Origin: Streptomyces djakartensis
GTDB lineage: Bacteria; Actinomycetota; Actinomycetes; Streptomycetales; Streptomycetaceae
Length of the DNA stretch: 64,000 nucleotides
Assembly (NCBI RefSeq): GCF_014651075.1
Contig: NZ_BMWE01000001.1
Location: 124,001 to 188,000 of the forward strand
Reading direction: 5' to 3'
Both the position numbers and the translations under genes were made by a program. Positions 44,853-54,134 of this stretch are shown one piece after another. The first letter of the stretch is position 1, and each line of letters starts with the position of its first letter. The notes below the pieces were generated by a model, which made no database searches, was not told where the DNA came from, and saw only the letters and a program-made list of their open reading frames with translations.

Positions 44853-45434
44853 TCACCCGGAGATCTTGATGGTGCCGCTGGAAAATGTCGGCACCTGGAG
44901 GTCGACCTCGGCCGTGCTTGCCGGTGGCGCCGGGAACTGCATGAAGACGGGGAGCGTCTGCCCGGCTTCGAGAGTGGTGAGCCCCGTGGTCGTCAGCGGA
45001 CGTCCGTCTGTGTCTCGAAGGACGTAGTAGCGCTTTTTTCCTTTGGGATCCACGAGTGTGGCACCACCGAGCGACTGGCCGTGCTTGATGACCTCGGTCT
45101 CGTCACCGCTCGTCTGAGCAGGAATGGCCACTGACTCCGCCCCGTCGTTCTTCAGGCTGCCGCTCACCGTGACGAAGCCGCCGGCATCCTTCTGGGCGGA
45201 GGCGATCTGGAGGAGCAGCCCGTCGGTTCCCTTGAGTTCAGCCAAGGGCGTCTCCGCCTGACCTTCCTGAGCACTTGGCTTGGATTCGCTGTCCTTTGAG
45301 GCGGACGCCGACGGGCTCGACTTGTCGTCTCCTCCACCTCCGCTGCCGCAGCCGGCCACGCCCAGGGCCAGTCCGGCCGCCACGGTTAGCGCGACCATCC
45401 CCCTGCCCGCCTTCGCAGTGAACCGAATGCTCAT
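44853..45434 (-). CDS. Lipoprotein of the Tad locus
   Basis: 193 residues with a lipoprotein signal: GMVALTVAAGLALGVAGCG gives the lipobox VAGC at Cys29. A Ser-rich linker leads to a beta-rich domain (about 65-193) with VTVSGSLKNDGAESVAIPAQT and LTTLEAGQTLPVFMQFPAPP. It is unrelated to known enzymes; an assembly or anchoring role is inferred from position. Confidence 0.8.
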   Translation of the reverse strand: MSIRFTAKAGRGMVALTVAAGLALGVAGCGSGGGGDDKSSPSASASKDSESKPSAQEGQAETPLAELKGTDGLLLQIASAQKDAGGFVTVSGSLKNDGAESVAIPAQTSGDETEVIKHGQSLGGATLVDPKGKKRYYVLRDTDGRPLTTTGLTTLEAGQTLPVFMQFPAPPASTAEVDLQVPTFSSGTIKISG

Positions 45435-45450
45435 CTCTCTGCTTCCTTCA

Positions 45451-46074
45451 TCACTCGTCGTTCGCTTGTGGGTCGGCCAGGTGGACGTCGAAGAGGTCTT
45501 CGGGTTCGGGCAGGACGTCTAGATCGTCCGGTTTCAACTCCCAGCGTTCCTCGTCCTCACACAAGAGCGTCGGCAACACCTCAGGATCGGCGTCTCCGAC
45601 AGGGGGATCGAAGTCGCAGCGGGGCTCGATCACAGCCGTAGCGGTCGCGTTGGACCTTTGGCTCTCCGTGCCGGGGACGATCGAGTCCCCTACGGACTTG
45701 TTGGTTTCGACCTCGACGGTGAAGCTCAAGGGGTCGTCCGGGGTGCAACCGGATTCGACCAGCTGGGCATCGTTCTGAGCGGCGAGCTCATGCGCGCGCC
45801 AGCACGAAGGATCAAGTCCCTCGGCGTTGCCGTCGAAGATCTGGTCCCACTTGGCCGGTTCGAGCACGTCTTTCACCCACGCGCCCGCGAGTTGGTCCCG
45901 CCTGTCCTGGGCTGCCGCGAGAGCCGCTGCGTCGGCGGCCGTCTGCGCGCCGTTCCTGTTCGCCGCGGCCTGGCCGACCGCGAAGTAGGCGAACGCGAGA
46001 AAGAGCAGGCCCCCCACCACCGTGATGTAGATGGGGAAGGCCTGCCCTGCGTCGCCGTACCGGCGAGATGGCAT
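45451..46074 (-). CDS. TadE/TadG-like pilus protein
   Basis: 207 residues: an N-terminal pilin-like helix (DAGQAFPIYITVVGGLLFLAFAYFAVG split across the segment) with a following AAADAAALAAAQ stretch typical of TadG/Flp accessory proteins, then a soluble Cys-containing domain rich in Asp and Glu. The ATG at 46074 overlaps the stop of the Flp-like pilin by one base (TGATG), so the two are coupled. Confidence 0.8.
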   Translation of the reverse strand: MPSRRYGDAGQAFPIYITVVGGLLFLAFAYFAVGQAAANRNGAQTAADAAALAAAQDRRDQLAGAWVKDVLEPAKWDQIFDGNAEGLDPSCWRAHELAAQNDAQLVESGCTPDDPLSFTVEVETNKSVGDSIVPGTESQRSNATATAVIEPRCDFDPPVGDADPEVLPTLLCEDEERWELKPDDLDVLPEPEDLFDVHLADPQANDE

Positions 46075-46307
46075 CAAGGAGCAACCTTGGCGATTTGCGC
46101 CTGGATCTTGGTGAGAATCGTCTGCCCGATGTTCGTTCCGGTGATCGCCAGCACAATCGCCACCACCACCGCGATGATCCCCAGGTACTCGACCGCCGTC
46201 TGCCCCTTGTCCCCGGCGCGGCGCTGCATCGCCTCGACCGTGGTGTTCTTCCAGCCGTTCACGCGGACCTTGGTCGCGACGGCCGTCTTCAGCATCAGGT
46301 CGCTCAT
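46074..46307 (-). CDS. Flp-type pilin subunit
   Basis: 77 residues from the ATG at 46307 (GGAGGGG upstream). The sequence GDKGQTAVEYLGIIAVVVAIVLAITG is the Flp pilin prepilin motif: cleavage after Gly followed by a hydrophobic helix with Glu at +5 (GQTAVE...). It would be the major fibre subunit of the Tad pilus. It is upstream of and coupled to the TadG-like gene. Confidence 0.9.
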   Translation of the reverse strand: MSDLMLKTAVATKVRVNGWKNTTVEAMQRRAGDKGQTAVEYLGIIAVVVAIVLAITGTNIGQTILTKIQAQIAKVAP

Positions 46308-46455
46308 GGTGTTCCCCTCCGGTTTCGGCTGTGCCGCTTTCGACACGAGGAACATACGGCGGAAGCGGCTCTCCGCCAGAGGGCCCGTGGGCCCAAATCC
46401 GGGCCCACGCGCTCGGTTCCAACCGGCTGCTGTCCCCCCATCGCGACACCGAAGG

Positions 46456-47349
46456 TCACCCCACTCCCCGCTGAGAGTCCGGCGCCGTGCCGATCCACTT
46501 CGCGGCCGCCTCGGAGCGGCGGGTGCTGTGGAGCTTGGCGAAGATGCGGTTGATGTGGTTCTTGACGGTCTTCTCGCTGATGAAGCACATGGCGGCGATC
46601 TGCTGGTTGGTCATGCCGGACGCGATGAGGTCCATGATCTCCGCCTCCCTCGTACTGAGCTGGAACTGCGACCTGTCGGGAGTGGCGGGACGGCCACTCA
46701 CCCACCCTGACGAAGACTGTCCCACAGTTGGTTGCATCTGCGAAAGGACTTCCGGAGAAACTGATGAGCGCGGAGCAGGCGGGAGATCCAAATCCGCTGC
46801 TCGTACCGGTACTTGGTGCTGGGTATACGGTTGGGCGGAGGTGGTTATTCCGTATGCAGTCGCACTCGACGGCTGCCCCAGTCTCTCGGGGAGAGGTGCT
46901 TCTGGACTCTCGGTCCTGCGGAGTTGGGCCAGGAGGGCGCCCGCCGCCGTGGGGGTGAAGTGGGCCCTGCCGTCCCGGATGCCCCGGACGGCGTCGACCA
47001 GTTGGTCGGCGGTGAACTCGCCGTGGACCAGGTAGCCGCCGGCTCCTCGGCGGAGGGCCTCCTCGACGATCTCCGACTCCCTGCTGTACGTCAGCATCAT
47101 GACCGGGGCGACCCGTACCAGGTACGGAAGTGCCGAGATTCCGTCCACTCCGGGCATGCGGACGTCCAGCAGGACGACGTCCGGGCCATGGCGGTCCGTG
47201 GCCTCGCAGGCCTCGCGGCCGTCCGCCGCCTCCGCTACGACCGTGATGTCCGCGCGGCCGGAGAGCAGCGCGGTGAGGCCGGCCCGGACGACCGGGTTGT
47301 CGTCCGCGACGACCACACGGAGGCCGGGCGGGCGGGTGTGGTCCGGCAT
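46456..47349 (-). CDS. NarL/LuxR-type response regulator
   Basis: 297 residues from the ATG at 47349. Receiver domain (about 10-125) with phospho-acceptor Asp62 in VVLLDVRMPG, a long linker (about 140-225, longer than in standard NarL proteins) and a C-terminal LuxR helix-turn-helix LSTREAEIMDLIASGMTNQQ then FISEKTVKNHINRIFAKLHS. The kinase gene lies directly upstream (20-bp gap). It probably controls the surrounding Tad genes. Confidence 0.95.
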   Translation of the reverse strand: MPDHTRPPGLRVVVADDNPVVRAGLTALLSGRADITVVAEAADGREACEATDRHGPDVVLLDVRMPGVDGISALPYLVRVAPVMMLTYSRESEIVEEALRRGAGGYLVHGEFTADQLVDAVRGIRDGRAHFTPTAAGALLAQLRRTESPEAPLPERLGQPSSATAYGITTSAQPYTQHQVPVRAADLDLPPAPRSSVSPEVLSQMQPTVGQSSSGWVSGRPATPDRSQFQLSTREAEIMDLIASGMTNQQIAAMCFISEKTVKNHINRIFAKLHSTRRSEAAAKWIGTAPDSQRGVG

Positions 47350-47369
47350 GGGGTGCCTCCCTTCGGGGG

Positions 47370-48884
47370 TCAACAGGGTGGTGTTCCTTCGTCGGTCAGG
47401 GCCGCCAGCGGGAGTTCCAGGCGGACCTCCGTGCCCTTGGGGTGGTCGCCGCGGCCGATGTGGATACGGGCGCCGACCGAAGCGGCGCGTTCGACCATGC
47501 CGACCAGGCCGAAGTGGCCCGCCCTGCGGAGCTGTTCCAGGGTGGTGGACGGGGGGAGGCCGCTGCCGTCGTCGTGGACGCTGATGCGCAGCAGGTCGCC
47601 GTGGACGCCCGCGCGGACGTCCACGCGGGTGGGGCGGGCGTGGCGGTGGGCGTTCTCCATGGCTTCCGAGGTGATGGTGAGGAGCTGGCGGGCCACCGCG
47701 GGTGGGACGAGGGGTGCCAAGGCAGTGCCGGTGGGGTGGTAGACCGTGGGGAGACCGGTGCGGGTGCTGAAGTCGCGCGTGCGGGACGCCAGCTCGGCCA
47801 GGACGTCCGTGGCCTGGGCAGGGTCCGATTCGCGGCGCAGGTCGGCCAGTAGTTCGCGGGATTCGGCGGCCGCTCGGCGGGCCGATCGGGCGACCAGGGC
47901 GGCTTGTCGGCCGACCAGGTCCGGGTCCAAGCGGTCGGCGTTGGCCGAGGCTTCCAGGCCGTCGGCGGCCAGGGCCACGCCGTGCAGTGTCTTGGCAACC
48001 GAGTCGTGCATCTCGCGGGCGAGTCGGGACCGCTCGGCCTCCACCGCCTCGGTGACGGCGAGGCGGGCCTGGACGGTCGTCAACGCCTGGGTCGCCGCGC
48101 CGAAGCGGAGCATGAGGTTGCGGAGGCTGGAGCCGACGGCTCCCGCGATGACGCAGAGGCCGGGCAGAAGGGTCGCCTCGGCGATGCCGGGGGGCGGGTG
48201 CTTCTGGGCGGCGTGGACGAGGAGGAGGAGCAGGGCCTCGAGGCTGGCGAAGACCGCGGCTCCTCGCCAGCTGTAGACGAGGCCGGCGAGGAGGGGGGTG
48301 CAGACGCTGACGTAGGCGAGGGTGCTGTCGGGGCCCGCGGAGATGAGGAGGAGGGCGCCGAAGAGGGTGTCGGCGGCCAGGAGGGTGGGGTGGCGCAGGA
48401 GGAGGGGGCCGAAGCGCTCCCAGTCTCTGAAGAGGACGTAGGAGGTCATGAAGGTGACGACCACGGCTGCGCCCACGAGGCGGGTGGGGAGGCCGTCGCC
48501 TGCGTTGAGGAGGGCGATGGGGGTGGCCAGGGCGATCATGGCCAGGCGGAAGCCGAAGACCTGGCGGCACATGGCCTGCAGGGCGTTGACCTGGATGTCG
48601 ATCGCGGGGGTCGTGGGTGGTGTGCCCCGGCCGTCGGCCGGGTTGGGGCTTCCGCCCGCATCACCCGTGCGGCCGTCGCCGGGTGCGGGTGGCCCTTGTG
48701 GGGCGGTTGCGCCGTCGGCGGGCGACCGGCCGTTCACGTCGTGTGCCACCGTCGGAGTATGAACAGGCGGCACCGGCACCGGCACCGGCCCCGTCGGCGG
48801 CGTCGTGAGTTCCGGCCGCTGCGCGGCGGCACGACCGCGCCCGCGTAACCGGCGCAGCCCGTTCCGTTCCCCTGTCATCGCCAT
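47370..48884 (-). CDS. Sensor histidine kinase (NarX type)
   Basis: 504 residues. A Pro-rich cytoplasmic N-terminus is followed by about five membrane helices (about 105-250), a HisKA_3 dimerisation domain with phospho-His in LAREMHDSVAKTLHG, and a HATPase_c domain with EAMENAHRHARP and DDGSGLPPS. It pairs with the adjacent NarL-type regulator. It lies within a Tad operon, and its stop is 20 bases from the regulator start. Confidence 0.95.
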   Translation of the reverse strand: MAMTGERNGLRRLRGRGRAAAQRPELTTPPTGPVPVPVPPVHTPTVAHDVNGRSPADGATAPQGPPAPGDGRTGDAGGSPNPADGRGTPPTTPAIDIQVNALQAMCRQVFGFRLAMIALATPIALLNAGDGLPTRLVGAAVVVTFMTSYVLFRDWERFGPLLLRHPTLLAADTLFGALLLISAGPDSTLAYVSVCTPLLAGLVYSWRGAAVFASLEALLLLLVHAAQKHPPPGIAEATLLPGLCVIAGAVGSSLRNLMLRFGAATQALTTVQARLAVTEAVEAERSRLAREMHDSVAKTLHGVALAADGLEASANADRLDPDLVGRQAALVARSARRAAAESRELLADLRRESDPAQATDVLAELASRTRDFSTRTGLPTVYHPTGTALAPLVPPAVARQLLTITSEAMENAHRHARPTRVDVRAGVHGDLLRISVHDDGSGLPPSTTLEQLRRAGHFGLVGMVERAASVGARIHIGRGDHPKGTEVRLELPLAALTDEGTPPC

Positions 48885-48901
48885 GCCGTCGCCGCCCCTC
48901 C

Positions 48902-49789
48902 CTACTCGCCCGTGACCGCGCCGAAGTCAGTGCCCGAGCCGAGGATCAGGCCCGCGCCCAGGAGGATCATGGTGGCCGGGACCATGAAGGTCGTGATCAT
49001 CATCGTGGCCTTGGGGACGGCCCGGGCGGCCTTGCGGCGGGCGTTCTGGGCGTCCGTGCGCCGCATGTCCTTGGCGAGGGACACCAGCGTGTCGACGATC
49101 GGCGCGCCCAGTTCCTCGCCCTGCTGCAGGGCCGTGACGAACATGGCGACCTGCTCGGAGTCGTTCCGGCGCCGCAGTTCCGCGAAGGCCTCGCGGCGGC
49201 TCATGCCGAGGTCCATCTGGCGCAGGGTGATGCGCAGTTCGTCGGCCCACGGGCCTTCGTACTTGGACGCGACCCGGTCCAGGGCCTGCCGGAAGCCGAG
49301 GCCGGCGCTCACCACGACCGCGAGGACGTCCAGGAAGTCGGGCAGGGTCCGTTCGATCACGTCCTTGCGGATGCGGATCGCCGACCAGATGCCGACCTCG
49401 GTCCAGAACGCGCCGAAGGCCAGCAGGAGGAGGGCGAACAGCAGCTGGCCCCGCATCAGGAAGACCAGGAAGCCGATGCCTCCCAGAGCGCCGTAGACGG
49501 CTCGCCGCGCCGCGTAGCGGTCGATGGTCAGGCCGCCGGGGTTGCCCGCCAGGTCGATCTTGCGGCGGTACTTGGCCACCTGCTTGGGGCCCATCAGGCG
49601 CAGCACGGTGGGGGCGTACCGCATGCCCATGCGGTCGACGAGGGAGTCGACCGCTCCGGTGCGGGTGGAGCCGACCTCCAGGGCCAAGGCGAGGTCGCCG
49701 GGGAGTTTCGCCTCGGCCCGGTACATACGGATGCCGGCGAAGGCGCCCCATACGCCGAGGCCCATCAGCAGGGCGAGAAGCAGTCCCAT
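48902..49789 (-). CDS. tadC: TadC inner-membrane platform protein
   Basis: 295 residues with the T2SS F-domain: DFLDVLAVVVSAGLGFRQALDRVA, the conserved ADELRITLRQMDLGMSRREAF and a C-terminal membrane pair ending ILLGAGLILG. With TadB it forms the platform that extrudes Flp pilin. Confidence 0.92.
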   Translation of the reverse strand: MGLLLALLMGLGVWGAFAGIRMYRAEAKLPGDLALALEVGSTRTGAVDSLVDRMGMRYAPTVLRLMGPKQVAKYRRKIDLAGNPGGLTIDRYAARRAVYGALGGIGFLVFLMRGQLLFALLLLAFGAFWTEVGIWSAIRIRKDVIERTLPDFLDVLAVVVSAGLGFRQALDRVASKYEGPWADELRITLRQMDLGMSRREAFAELRRRNDSEQVAMFVTALQQGEELGAPIVDTLVSLAKDMRRTDAQNARRKAARAVPKATMMITTFMVPATMILLGAGLILGSGTDFGAVTGE

Positions 49790-49805
49790 GGTTGCCTCCG
49801 GGCTC

Positions 49806-50750
49806 TCAGACGTCGATGCGGGACAGGCGGCGGATGAGGACGAAGCCGACGGCGTAGAGGGCGAAGGCGATGATGACCGCCGCCTGGCCGAAGGGGGAGC
49901 CGGTCATGCGGTCCAGGGCGCCGTCCTTCACGCCGTTCATCAGGAAGAGCGAGCCGACGCCCAGGACCGGTACGGCGTACGAGGTCATGTTCACCTGTGA
50001 CAGCTGCGTCCGCACCTCCCGCCGCGTCTCCTTCCGCTCCTCCAGCGTCTCCGTGAGGTTCCGCAACGCGCTCACCACCTGCCCGCCCGCCCGGTTCGAC
50101 AGCACCAGGGTGGTGACGAGGACGACCAGCTCACGGGAGGGGAGACGGTCGGCCAGTTCGCTCAGTGCCTCGTCCATCGACCCGCCCACGGCCAGCTGTG
50201 CGGAGACCTTGCCGAGTTCCTCGCCCGCCGGGGCCTCCATCTCCTCCGCCGCCATGCCGATAGCGGTGCGCAGGGCGAGGCCCGCCTGGGTTGCGTTGGC
50301 GAGGATGCGGGCCATCTCGGGGAGCTGGTTGATGAACTTCTCGATGCGTTTCTGGCGTTGCCAGTTGAGGAACTGGACGGCGACTCCGATGCCGAGCAGG
50401 CCCGCGAGCGGACCGAAGAAGGGGGCCAGCGCGGCCTGGCCGATCAGCCACAGGCCGGCGACCGTGGCGAGCATGTAGACGAAGAACTCACCCGGCGTGA
50501 CGTCCAGGCCGGTGGCGGCCAGGCGGAGTTCCAGCTTCCTGCCGAGCTTGGTGCGCCGCAGGCGGCGGTCGATGCCCCGGAAGTGACGGGGGCGGCCGTC
50601 GGCCGGGACCTGCCCGGTGGCGGACAGCCGGTCGACGAGGGCCTGCCGCTGTGCCTTTCCGGTGGCGTAGGAGTGCAGCCCGGCCACGGCGAGGACGCAG
50701 GTGAGCAGGGTGACGCCGGTGGTGAGCGTGATGAGTTGGTGCAGTTCCAT
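49806..50750 (-). CDS. tadB: TadB inner-membrane platform protein
   Basis: 314 residues: N-terminal membrane helix (about 8-28), two central helices, a T2SS F-domain with INQLPEMARILANATQAGLALRTAIG and ELVVLVTTLVLSNRAGGQVVSALRN, and C-terminal helices. It is the paralogue and partner of TadC, with a 16-bp gap to it. Confidence 0.92.
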   Translation of the reverse strand: MELHQLITLTTGVTLLTCVLAVAGLHSYATGKAQRQALVDRLSATGQVPADGRPRHFRGIDRRLRRTKLGRKLELRLAATGLDVTPGEFFVYMLATVAGLWLIGQAALAPFFGPLAGLLGIGVAVQFLNWQRQKRIEKFINQLPEMARILANATQAGLALRTAIGMAAEEMEAPAGEELGKVSAQLAVGGSMDEALSELADRLPSRELVVLVTTLVLSNRAGGQVVSALRNLTETLEERKETRREVRTQLSQVNMTSYAVPVLGVGSLFLMNGVKDGALDRMTGSPFGQAAVIIAFALYAVGFVLIRRLSRIDV

Positions 50751-50759
50751 CGGTCGGTC

Positions 50760-52097
50760 CTACCTGGCTTCTCGGGTGGCGAGCTGGTCCGCGGAGCGGG
50801 CGATGCCGAAGGCCTGAGGGATGGGCTGGTTCGCCATGTAGAGGCGGTCGGCGGTGCGGCGCGGGAGGGGGAAGTACTCGAAGGCGCCGTGGATACGGCC
50901 GTCGGGTGTCATCGGCTGTGCGTGGAAGCGGGCGACCGTGACCAGGCGGTACGGGTCGCTGCCGTGGCTGTCCATCAGCGCGATCTCGGTGATGCGGCGG
51001 GCGCCGTCCGCGAACCGGGTCAGCTGCACGATGACGTCGACCGCGCTGTTGATCTGGTCGTGCAGGGCGACGAAGGGGATCTCCACGTCCGACATGGATG
51101 CCAGGGTCTGCAGCCGCATCAGCGCGTCCTCGGCGCTGTTGGCGTGGACGGTGGCCAGGGAGCCGTCGTGGCCCGTGGACATCGCCTGGAGCATGTCGAG
51201 GGACTCGCCGCCGCGGACCTCACCGACGACGATCCGGTCGGGGCGCATGCGCAGCGAGTTGCGGACGAGGTCGCGGATCGTGACCTGGCCCTTGCCCTCG
51301 ACGTTGGGCGGACGCGCCTCCAGGCGGATCACGTGGGCCTGCTGGAGCTGGAGTTCGGCGGAGTCCTCGATGGTGATGATGCGTTCGCTCTCGGGGATGA
51401 GCCCGGAGAGCGCGTTGAGCAGCGTCGTCTTTCCGGTGCCGGTCGCTCCTGAGACGATGACGTTGAACTTCGCCTGCACCAGGCCCGCCAGCAGGTACAC
51501 CATGGGCTCGTCGAGAGAGCCGAGGCCGATCAGCTCGTGGAGCGTGAAGGAGCGGGGGAAGCGGCGGATCGTGAGGGTGGCGCCCGTCAGGGACAGCGGC
51601 GGGATGATGACGTTGACGCGCTCGCCGGAGGGGAGTCGGGCGTCGACCATCGGGTTCGATTCGTCGACCCGCCGGTTGACCGTGGAGACGATCCGCTCGA
51701 TGGTCTGCATGAGCTGGTCGTTCGAGGCGAAGCGCAGCGGTAGTTGTTCGACCCGGCCGCCGCGTTCGACGAAGATCGCGTCGGGGCCGTTCACCATGAT
51801 CTCCGTGATGGAGGCGTCCTCCAGCAGGGGTTCCAGGATGCCGAGGCCCAGCGCCTCGTCGACCACCCGGCGGATCAGCTGGGAGCGCTCCACCGTGGAC
51901 AGGACCGGGCCCTCGCGGCTGATGATGTGCCCGAGCACCCGCTCCAGCCGTGCTCTGCGCTCGGCGGCGGCCAGCGAACTCATCTCCGCGAGGTCGATCT
52001 CCTCCAGGAGCTTGGCACGGTAGGAGACCACCAGGTGGCCGTCCTCGCCCCGGTTGCCGTTCTCCTCGGGGGTGTTGATGCGTGCTCGCAGGCTCAT
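50760..52097 (-). CDS. tadA: TadA/CpaF secretion ATPase
   Basis: 445 residues: Walker A GATGTGKTTLLNALS, Asp box, the aspartate- and histidine-containing region RGGESLDMLQAMSTGHDGSLATVHANS and a leading N-terminal domain with ITEIMVNGPDAIFVERGG. It powers pilus extension, and in one-ATPase Tad systems also retraction. Followed by tadB after nine bases. Confidence 0.95.
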   Translation of the reverse strand: MSLRARINTPEENGNRGEDGHLVVSYRAKLLEEIDLAEMSSLAAAERRARLERVLGHIISREGPVLSTVERSQLIRRVVDEALGLGILEPLLEDASITEIMVNGPDAIFVERGGRVEQLPLRFASNDQLMQTIERIVSTVNRRVDESNPMVDARLPSGERVNVIIPPLSLTGATLTIRRFPRSFTLHELIGLGSLDEPMVYLLAGLVQAKFNVIVSGATGTGKTTLLNALSGLIPESERIITIEDSAELQLQQAHVIRLEARPPNVEGKGQVTIRDLVRNSLRMRPDRIVVGEVRGGESLDMLQAMSTGHDGSLATVHANSAEDALMRLQTLASMSDVEIPFVALHDQINSAVDVIVQLTRFADGARRITEIALMDSHGSDPYRLVTVARFHAQPMTPDGRIHGAFEYFPLPRRTADRLYMANQPIPQAFGIARSADQLATREAR

Positions 52098-52112
52098 GGG
52101 TCCGTGCTCCGA

Positions 52113-52472
52113 TCAGTGGTCGAGCGGCATCGTCGCGGTTTTGCGGGCCGTGCCGAAGTCGTCCTTGCCCGGGAAGATCGAGGGGATGGTGATCTCCGCC
52201 GTGACGGTGACCTCTTCTCCGCCGCCTGCTTGCGCGCATGTGGTCTTCCCGGCCAGCCAGTCGCTCACGGCGGCTTTGCAGTCCCGCTCGTGCGGCCCCT
52301 GAAGCGAGGCACTGCGCGCCCCGGCCCGGGCCGCGGTCCCCGCCTGCTGCGCCGTGTACGAGATCAGGCCCAATTGGACGGCCCCCATGGCGACGAGGAG
52401 CAGGATCGGGAGGAAACCGAGGTACTCGAGGGCTACTTGGCCGCGATCACGGCGCTGGTGGTCGTACCTCAT
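52113..52472 (-). CDS. TadE-family pseudopilin (copy 1)
   Basis: 119 residues starting MRYDHQRRDRG, then GQVALEYLGFLPILLLVAMGAVQLGLI, the TadE prepilin motif with Glu after the cleavage Gly, and a small soluble domain with Cys in ERDCKAAV and KTTCAQ. It lies two bases from the second TadE gene, in the same orientation. Confidence 0.88.
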   Translation of the reverse strand: MRYDHQRRDRGQVALEYLGFLPILLLVAMGAVQLGLISYTAQQAGTAARAGARSASLQGPHERDCKAAVSDWLAGKTTCAQAGGGEEVTVTAEITIPSIFPGKDDFGTARKTATMPLDH

Positions 52473-52473
52473 A

Positions 52474-52872
52474 TCAGTCCTTCTCTTCCTCGACCGCGCC
52501 GGCGTGGCCCTTCACCTCGAACGGGAAGTCGATCGTGCCTGGGAAGAGGACGGGAACCTTGAGCCGGACGTCAGCCGTCACATAGCCGGGGGCCGGAGGG
52601 CAGTCGACCGTGGCGCCGCTCATCCACGCGTCCGACAGCTTGTCCTTGCCCGCCTGCTCGCACGCGGCCTGCCGCGCCCCCCGTTCCGCTGCCGTACCCG
52701 CCCGTACCGCCTCGTCGGCGGCATTCCCAGCGAGCGTGAAGGTGTAGCCCACCAGCACGACCTGCCACAGCACCACCAGCGTCACGATGATCGTCGGTGT
52801 CATGCCGAGGAACTCGATGGTGACCTGCCCCCGGTCCCGCTCCCCCTCCCGCTCTCCTGAGGGCACGCTCAT
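52474..52872 (-). CDS. TadE-family pseudopilin (copy 2)
   Basis: 132 residues from the ATG at 52872, with motif GQVTIEFLGMTPTIIVTLVVLWQVVL and a soluble domain with Cys residues (AACEQAGKD, VDCPPAPG). It is a paralogue of the downstream TadE with a related domain order; the two probably form minor pilins. It overlaps the CpaE stop by four bases. Confidence 0.88.
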   Translation of the reverse strand: MSVPSGEREGERDRGQVTIEFLGMTPTIIVTLVVLWQVVLVGYTFTLAGNAADEAVRAGTAAERGARQAACEQAGKDKLSDAWMSGATVDCPPAPGYVTADVRLKVPVLFPGTIDFPFEVKGHAGAVEEEKD

Positions 52873-54125
52873 CCCTCCCTCCGCCGCCGGAAGCTCACCG
52901 ATCCCCGGTCGCCGCCCCGGAACCTGCCGCCCGCCTTCTGGGCGGCGCCCTCCGGCACCTTGACCAGCCCCAGTTCGCCCGCCAGGCCCCACAGGGCCTG
53001 CTTCACCGAGCTCTTGTTCTCCAGTTCGTGGACGCGGCCCGCGTCCACGACGCTCTGGAGTTCCTTGAAGTGGGCGGGGATCGCGGTGGCCGCGACCGCG
53101 GTGCCGGTGATCTTCTGGATCAGGGGCGGCTGGATCTCCGTGGCGCGGGTGTGCCGGTTGACGACGACGGTGGTCTCCTCGGCCTTGCGGATCTGCAGCC
53201 GGTCCCACATCCGCACCGCCCGTTTGGCGCCGCGTACGGCGACCACGTCCGGGGTGGTGACCAGCAGGGCCCGGTCCGCCATCTCCACGGCCGCCGCTCC
53301 CGCGCCGCCGATCTGGGCGCCGCAGTCGATGACGACGACCTCGTAGCGGGACCGCAGGGCGCTGACGATCTGCCGGGCGGCGCGGTCGGTGACGTCCTCG
53401 CCGCGTTCCCCTTCGGCGGGTGCGAGGAGCAGGGCGAGTCCGGTGTCGTGGCGGAAGACCGCGTCGGCCAGGACGCGCGGGGAGATGTCGGTGATGGCGG
53501 CCAGGTCGACGACGGAGCGGCGGAACTGGACGTCCAGGTAGGAGGCGATGTCGCCGGTCTGCAGGTCCAGGTCGACCAGGGCCGTGCTGCGGCCCGAGGC
53601 CTGGGCGGCCAGGGCCAGCTGGATCGCGGTGAGGGTGACTCCGACACCGCCCTTCGCGCCGCTGACCGTGACGACGGTGCCGCCGACGCCGGTGAAGACG
53701 TCGCCGCCGGCGCCGAGATGCCTGCGTACGCCGACGGACCACTGGGCGACGGCCTGCACGCGGCTGGCGAGTTCCTCGTAGCTGAGGGGCAGGGCGACCA
53801 CGCCGCGGGCGCCGTAGTCCATGGCGGCCTGGAAGAGGCCGGGGCTCGCGTCGGAGGTGACGAGGACGACGCCGACGGCCGGGAAGCGCAGGGCGACTTC
53901 GCGGATCAGTTCCAGGGCGGGCACGGGGCCGATGCGCTCGTGCACCACCACGACCTCGGGCAGTTCGTCGACCGACTCGGCGGCGAGGCGCGCGAGGGTG
54001 TCGACGAGCTGGGTGGAGTCGGCCACCGGGGCGACCGGCTCGGCGTCCGGGAGCTGGCTGAGGAGGGTCGTGACGGACCGGGCCGCGTCGGCGTCACCGA
54101 CTGCCGGGAGGATCCTCGTGGGCAT
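52869..54125 (-). CDS. CpaE/TadZ-like pilus localisation ATPase
   Basis: 418 residues: N-terminal receiver-like domain (about 5-130, without a standard phospho-Asp pattern that I can assign) and a MinD/ParA-type ATPase with a deviant Walker A SGAKGGVGVT and the DLDLQTGDIASYL switch region. TadZ proteins place the Tad machine in the cell. It overlaps the second TadE gene. Confidence 0.9.
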   Translation of the reverse strand: MPTRILPAVGDADAARSVTTLLSQLPDAEPVAPVADSTQLVDTLARLAAESVDELPEVVVVHERIGPVPALELIREVALRFPAVGVVLVTSDASPGLFQAAMDYGARGVVALPLSYEELASRVQAVAQWSVGVRRHLGAGGDVFTGVGGTVVTVSGAKGGVGVTLTAIQLALAAQASGRSTALVDLDLQTGDIASYLDVQFRRSVVDLAAITDISPRVLADAVFRHDTGLALLLAPAEGERGEDVTDRAARQIVSALRSRYEVVVIDCGAQIGGAGAAAVEMADRALLVTTPDVVAVRGAKRAVRMWDRLQIRKAEETTVVVNRHTRATEIQPPLIQKITGTAVAATAIPAHFKELQSVVDAGRVHELENKSSVKQALWGLAGELGLVKVPEGAAQKAGGRFRGGDRGSVSFRRRREG

Positions 54126-54134
54126 GCGAGCCTC

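Noticed and set aside
46456..48570. 704-codon frame covering the response regulator and part of the kinase
   Set aside because: Only the last 297 codons match a response regulator. The rest is a shadow frame of the kinase gene.
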